From assembly GCA_037892935.1 (NCBI GenBank), contig JAYXKI010000013.1, positions 1-64,000 of the forward strand: DNA of 64,000 bases, written 5' to 3'. The notes under the pieces are model-generated. The model did not search any database, was not told the origin of the DNA, and was given only the letters and a program-made list of their open reading frames with translations. Within the stretch, counting starts at the first letter, position 1, and each line of letters opens with the position of its first letter. Source of the DNA: Phlebopus portentosus. Taxonomy: Eukaryota; Basidiomycota; Agaricomycetes; Boletales; Boletinellaceae. Made by a program: the position numbers and the translations under genes. Shown piece after piece: positions 58,901-64,000 of this stretch.

Positions 58901-61411
58901 CACTCACTTATTATACAATTTCGTTCCTTCTCTCATTATTTTCGATGTAAAATGCTGATGTACACAACGCAGACTCTGACTCACCACCCGAAGCACATCA
59001 CCGCGCGCGAGGCCATCGCAGATCTAAAACACCGCGTCGCTGAACTTCCGAAGTTCACCTTCCCAGCGTCGGTGAGGAGCAAAGGAATTGTGAAGATGTT
59101 TCCATCAGGTGTACCGTTGCTCGGGTTTCCTGTCCCTCCGCGTCGACGTGCTCAGTCCACTTCCACCTCCGCCTCCACTTATAACGCCCGAAACAATCGT
59201 GAATCAGGGACGAACATGGCGAAGAAACATGCTTTCCCCATCCCACCGGCAATTGACGTGCACGCTGCGAACGCTCTTCCTCCTCCCACTTCATTCAACG
59301 GCCTCGGAAGGGTCACACCTGGATCGAGCTCTGCGCCGCCGAATAATCAGACGTTCGAGTTAGACAAGCCGACGATTATCTACGCCACGCCCGAACTTGC
59401 TCCTGCTCCTGCTCTTGCGCAACTGCCCGTTGCGCCGTTGAAGATCAGGAGCACATCGAGTCGTCGTATGGAGGTGGTCAATGCAAATGGGCGTGTACCA
59501 ATGACAGTGCCGCAGCCGCAGAGTGCTGAGGCCGTAAAGACAAGCTTTAATATCACCGCTTGTTCTGGTAAGCAAGGGAAGAGCAGCGGACGCGCTCAAC
59601 GCGCGACGTCGTTCTGCGTCTCGCCGAGTTCGTCGGATTCTCCTGGTGGTGTTGCGCCGTTGAGGTTCAAGACCAGCAAAGCTGTTTCGCGTGCGCGGAG
59701 CTCGACCATTGGAGCTGTTGCTACTCCTTCTATCCTACTCTCTACGAAACAACAACTGCAAAAGAAGGATCAGGACAAGGAGAACATTGCGCCAGCTGTA
59801 GACCACCGCAAGTCCTCCGAGACAGACGGCTCTGAAGAATCAGAGAGCGACCACCTCGTAACGCCCACAGCGACTAACGCACCTCTACCCAGCGTCGTCG
59901 AAGCACGGACATCAGACGAGAACGAGAATGAAGCTCGCGGGCACCAGCACCATACGATCAGCAGCGCAGCCGGGGCGTTCTCCATCCTGAGCTCCAACAC
60001 CAATAATACCTCCACCTCCTTCAGCATCCTGCACCAGCCCACCTCCGGCGCACAAACGCATATCAGTATCGACCCTACCTTTGCGGATCTCATCAAGAGC
60101 ATGGCAGGTGCGAGCGAGGAAGAGCAGATGGGGAGTTTGTTGACGATTGCTAGTAGTATTAACACGGAGCACCACACCTCGGGCTATAATGCAGGATTTT
60201 TCGTGCCTCTTGTTGATGAGAGTCGGACGAGGGAGGATGATGGCTTTGTAGATATCGATGATGAGGATATTAACATGAATGGTATGGGATATGGGAACGC
60301 GAGTCCGAACGAAGGTGCGCTGAGAAGGCAGGAGAGCGTACGAAAGAGCATCGCTTCAGGGATTAGCGCAACGGGCAGCATAACCGAGAGGAGGAAGAGT
60401 AAAACCCGAAGCATCAGCTCATTAAAGAAGCGCCACTCCGCGCGTTCCGCCGCAGCGCTGCGCGCCGCCATCCGCGCACTCCCCGATCCGAACACCTTCC
60501 CGCTCCCCACACCAGACAGTGGAGGAAGCGTCGCAACCGACCTGAGCGCCCAAGCTGCAGGCGCTGACTATCACCGATTCGGTCTCCGGCCGTCGCCCTT
60601 ACCAAAATTGCGGGTCGTCACAAAGTTCAAGGGCGGAACGGTTCTTCTCCCTGCGACTTGTGCGCCACTTTCGGCTACGTCGACCAAGTCGACTATGTCC
60701 GCTTTTGGAGCAGGCGGGCATTCGAGGAATGCGAGTGCTGTGAGCGTCGTATCGGCCAAACGATCTTCTACTACGACTGGGATGAGGAAGATGAACAGGC
60801 TGACCTTGACGGATCCGAGGAGCCCGATGGGCGAAGCCGCTATTGCAGCCGCCACGCTAGTCGCGCGCGTAAGGCAGAAGCGCGCTGCTCTTGCTGCTTC
60901 GCGGAACCGACCCCTTGCTGGCGCTGCCTCTGTCAATTCTTCGGGGAATAATAATATACAGAGTCCGACTGTTGTGCATGTAATGACTCGCGGACACACA
61001 AGAACCGGTTCCGGCTCGAGCGCAACACAGACGCTGAAGTCAAAGTTGAAGATGTCCGGTGGGAGTTTCTTCGGAGGGTGAGCATCCATCCCCGTGCATT
61101 GACATGCGCTGTCGTCGTTCTTGGCCGATGGTACTTATTTTCTTTGATAATAATTTGGTATTAGCTCTACTCTGCGTACTCAGCATAATTCCAGCGGCCG
61201 TGCCGCCATTCCCGCGGCCTCAGACAAAAACGTCGGTAACACTCCTACCCCTATCGACGACGTCGTGAGAATCGATGCTGGAATCAAAGCTGATGCGGAC
61301 GTTGTTGTCCGGAGTGGTCCGCGCGCACAGCGTCCGACGATAAGACGTGTGCGGAGAGCGAGGACGAGCGTTGTACCAGCTAAGAGCATCGAGTTGGACC
61401 TTGACGCCTAA
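55959..61411 (+). CDS. Large Ser/Pro-rich low-complexity protein of unknown function (about 1,701 aa)
   Basis: The exons are 55959-56495, 56676-58892, 58973-61077 and 61165-61411, all in matching phase. The first ATG in frame is at 55959 (MIVASPRPVV); a second at 56094 (MGNGNTDSDS) is possible. Much of the protein is Ser-, Gly- and Pro-rich and disordered, with a polyproline run TPPPPPPPKPTHP near 58555. More ordered patches are AEALSALSLARENLSDLQRA, TLTHHPKHITAREAIADLKH with VAELPKFTFPASVRSKG, FADLIKSMAGASEEEQMGSL and FKGGTVLLPATCAPL. The C-terminus is KSIELDLDA. Polyproline plus long disorder suggests a scaffold, perhaps cytoskeletal or cell-polarity-related, but I recognise no domain. The first intron is 180 nt, divisible by three and free of stops. 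Confidence 0.75.
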
Positions 61412-62260
61412 CAGAAGCCATCATACTATCTCTCTTCCCTTTCCATTTCCCGAAATGATATATTGTACGAACGATAAGCTCCCATACAGAATTCATTGTC
61501 TTCCCTTCCCTCCATACCCGTGTTGGTGTTGTACATGTACAAGTAGTGTAAAGTAGTGTAGAGTATCTATTGTTAAGTTATATTCTTGGATTACCTTTCT
61601 TTTCTTTTCTTTTCTGTTCTTTCCTTCCTGCTCTCCCATTTCTTCTTTCGTCCTGGAACCTAGGATCTGTTGTGATTTACACATTCTTTTCCTACTGCAC
61701 CCTTCACTGTCGGGAATCACCTACCAGTCGACCCATGCATTCTTCCTGGTTTTCTCGCTCTATATGTATGCCCTCTGTTGATTCGACCTTCAGACTGTAC
61801 ATACTCCTACAGTGGACTTTCGTTTCGGTCTTATGAAGACCCATTTGCTCGAGGGCTTAGACCACGTTCCTTGTTAACCTTTTACCATCCTGTCATATTT
61901 TGGGCTGAGTTTGAATACATGAAAAAGATGTTTTCTGGCACTGGAACGGGATTTGATCGAACGAGATGGGACTCATAGTATCGGCGAGACCACTTATTGA
62001 AGTTTGAGACCTAGTCCGAAAGAGAGGAATCAGAGCCTTTATGCCTGAGAAATGATCCGAAGCAATCAAGCCTTCAATATGACTGCGTCACGCATACTGA
62101 CTTGGGTTGAAACCGTACAAATTCAACTGACTTGAAAACGTTTATTATTCATTGCGGGGGCCGTCGCTGAGCCCGTGTGCCTTGTCGGAGATATCCGAGA
62201 AAGAAAGAAAATAATCATTGCGTGAGAAAAGTTTTCTTTACCTTTGATCGTTCGAACGTC
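61412..62260. other. Intergenic, no gene recognised
   Basis: This sequence between the low-complexity gene and the SF3B4 gene is pyrimidine-rich (TTTTC repeats near 61600) and has no supported gene. Confidence 0.5.
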
Positions 62261-63554
62261 ATGTCAAGACAAGATGACAGAAACCAGGAAGCCACAGTAT
62301 ATCTCGTAGGTCTCATTTTAAATACTCATATTTCATGCGTTTATCTCATGAAATCATGCAGGGAAACCTGGATGAGCGGGTAACTGATGCAATCATATGG
62401 GAGCTCATGTTGCAAGCTGGCCCAGTCGGTACGTCCTCTCTCTCTCGGCCATATTAATATTCCGACAATCACTGACCTTATTATTCCCAGTCAACGTCCA
62501 TCTACCAAAGGACAGGATATCAATGGCCCACCAGGGTTACGGATTTTGTGAGTTCTTGACGGAAGAGGATGCTGAGTACGCCTGTAAAATCATGAATCAA
62601 ATAAAACTCTGGGGTAAACCCATACGCGTCAATAAGGTGCGTTCCCTGTCCAACCTGCGTTCTCAATGCGAATGCTAATTTCTTATCCTACTTCAGGCAT
62701 CATCTGACAAGAAGCAGCTCGACGTCGGTGCAAACTTGTTCGTAGGAAACTTGGACGAGAACGTGGACGAGCGATTGTTGTATGATACGTTCAGTGCATT
62801 TGGTATGCTAGCAACGACTGCCAAGGTGCGTGTACCGCCATAGGTTTGTTTTTGAATGTGCTGCTTCCTCGGTGCCATATAGGTTGCTCGAGACCCGACG
62901 ACTGGCAAATCGAAAGGCTACGGCTTCGTTTCGTACATCGATTTCGAATCTGCGGACGCTGCTGCCGAAGCCATGAACGGGCAATTCCTCATGAACAAAG
63001 CCATCACCGTGCAGTACGCATTCAAAAAGGACGGAAAGGGGGAACGCCACGGAACTCCTGCTGAACGTCTCCTCGCAGCACAGGCTCGCAAGAACAATGC
63101 TTTACCCGTCTCTGCTAGACCTCCCCCCGCAACATTAAACGCTCTCGCCGCTTTCGCCTCTCCTGCGACAACACCTGCCTCGGCCGCGCCAGGGCATCCT
63201 GCGTCTAATGCCCCCTCTTACGGTGCCCCTGGTCCTTATCAGGGCCAGTTCGCTGGGGCTCTCGCAGCTGCTCCGGCGCCTTCGCCTTCTCCAGGAATGG
63301 GCATGGGCGTGCCACCACCAGCTGGATTCGGAGCGATGTCAGGTGGGATGCCTATGGGAATGTCCGGCATGCCCACACCGCCTCCTGGTTTTGCCGCGTA
63401 CAATGCACCGGCGGGAATGAATATGGGAATGCATCCACCCCCGCCCCCTGGCTTCGGCGCTCCTCCGCAAGGAATGGGAATGCCTCAGCCGCCGCCTGGG
63501 TTTGGCGCTCCGCAGCAAGGAATGCCTATGAATATGACTCCTCCGCCGCGATGA
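62261..63554 (+). CDS. Splicing factor 3b subunit 4 (SF3B4/Hsh49)
   Basis: The gene starts [20 protein letters not shown]. Four or more introns fall in the RRM part; splicing gives two RNA-recognition motifs. RRM1 has [20 protein letters not shown] (RNP2) and [16 protein letters not shown] (RNP1). RRM2 has [20 protein letters not shown] and [20 protein letters not shown] tail rich in Pro, Gly, Met and Ala follows, with repeated PPPGFGAP units, ending TPPPR. This architecture, including the [11 protein letters not shown] linker and the proline-rich tail, is that of SF3B4 in the U2 snRNP SF3b complex, which contacts pre-mRNA near the branch site. The last exon is long and intron-free. It is highly conserved and a useful anchor for synteny. 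Confidence 0.93.
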
Positions 63555-64000
63555 TAGTACGTTGGTCGTCTTGTAATGTAGCTTTCACGTATCTCCATTT
63601 CTTCATTTCTTCTCGTTCTCTATCTTTTTCTCGGTCAAGAAGAGTGTATAAGCCTGTAACCCGTTGCTGCCATCAGCAATCGGTTAGAAGTAACCCTAGC
63701 GGGCACGTGTCGCAGCAATGGGGATTCTTAAAAGACTATCTCGCCGAGAAGGCAAACTTTTACGTCCCGCCATCTCAATCCACTTTTGGGCTTGTCACCC
63801 GCGGATGTTCGGCTTCTCGAGCCGCGACGGCGTGCCAGATAGGCGTCCGTGACCCTGAAATGGTAGTAATCTCTGCCGCGCCTTAGAGGAGTATCTTGCA
63901 CGGAGTGACTTGGGGATACCTGATGAAGAACTTGATAAACTATTCCAACCGTTGATAGAGCAGGATTTTTTTTTTCGTGGTGGCCTTCTGAGTGAGGTTG
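63555..64000 (+). repeat. 3' flank of SF3B4 and dispersed fragment R2, right copy
   Basis: At 63703-63845 the sequence matches the reverse complement of the subtelomeric R2 fragment (3835-3975). The core is around GACTATCTCGCCGAGAAGGC, and both copies share GCGTGCCAGA/GCATGCCAGA at the far end. Beyond it, another frame reads LEEYLARSDLGIPDEELDKL up to the window edge, which looks protein-coding, so a gene or pseudogene probably continues into the next sequence. The family is not recognised; the two copies in different frames suggest both are decayed. Confidence 0.55.

Overview
The window is the left end of a fungal chromosome, almost certainly from a basidiomycete of the Agaricomycetes. It opens with a telomere array read on its C-rich strand. 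Genes are dense and lie on both strands. They are cut by many 50-65 nt GT-AG introns with CTNAC/CTGAC branch sites, and several products belong to families known from mushrooms and relatives. No CRISPR array, rRNA or tRNA gene was recognised.

Region by region. Bases 1-620 hold the telomere (a regular 12-bp alternation of TTAGGC and TTAGGG), a 12-bp inverted repeat and an AT-rich subtelomere. Bases 612-4130 hold two tandem decayed fragments of the importin-alpha exporter CSE1, then two dispersed repeat fragments that recur near 54.2 kb and 63.7 kb. The first intact genes begin at about 4.7 kb: a multi-pass membrane protein (-), a Yar1-like ankyrin protein (+) and a Ser/Gln-rich protein (-). 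After a 2.6-kb gene-poor gap come three tandem saccharopine-dehydrogenase-like/enoyl-reductase paralogues (14.3-20.6 kb), all of exactly 437 aa. Next is a divergent pair of Ser/Thr-rich, probably GPI-anchored proteins, one with a CFEM domain and one without (21.0-23.3 kb). A small unknown protein, an acyl-CoA dehydrogenase, a DUF3602/Par32-like protein, a class V aminotransferase and an FAD monooxygenase follow (23.9-33.6 kb), with a 410-bp imperfect palindrome at 29.4 kb.

From 36.4 kb come a G-protein alpha subunit, an F-box protein, an RNase III-like protein with a dsRBD, two tandem aldo-keto reductases, a 640-bp TIR element, a large multi-exon orphan protein, a 1,701-aa low-complexity protein and the splicing factor SF3B4. 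The last 300 bases carry a second copy of one subtelomeric fragment.

The oxidoreductases (three reductase paralogues, acyl-CoA dehydrogenase, FAD monooxygenase, two aldo-keto reductases) give the left half an accessory-metabolism flavour typical of subtelomeres. The conserved housekeeping genes (YAR1-like, G-alpha, SF3B4) are interspersed. I found no multi-gene system I would call clearly new. The most unusual signals are the dodecameric telomere, the CSE1 relic array, the recent gene conversion between reductase paralogues together with a GC-AG intron, the long foldback, and the TIR element. Exon boundaries were derived by hand from reading frame and splice signals and have not been tested against transcripts.
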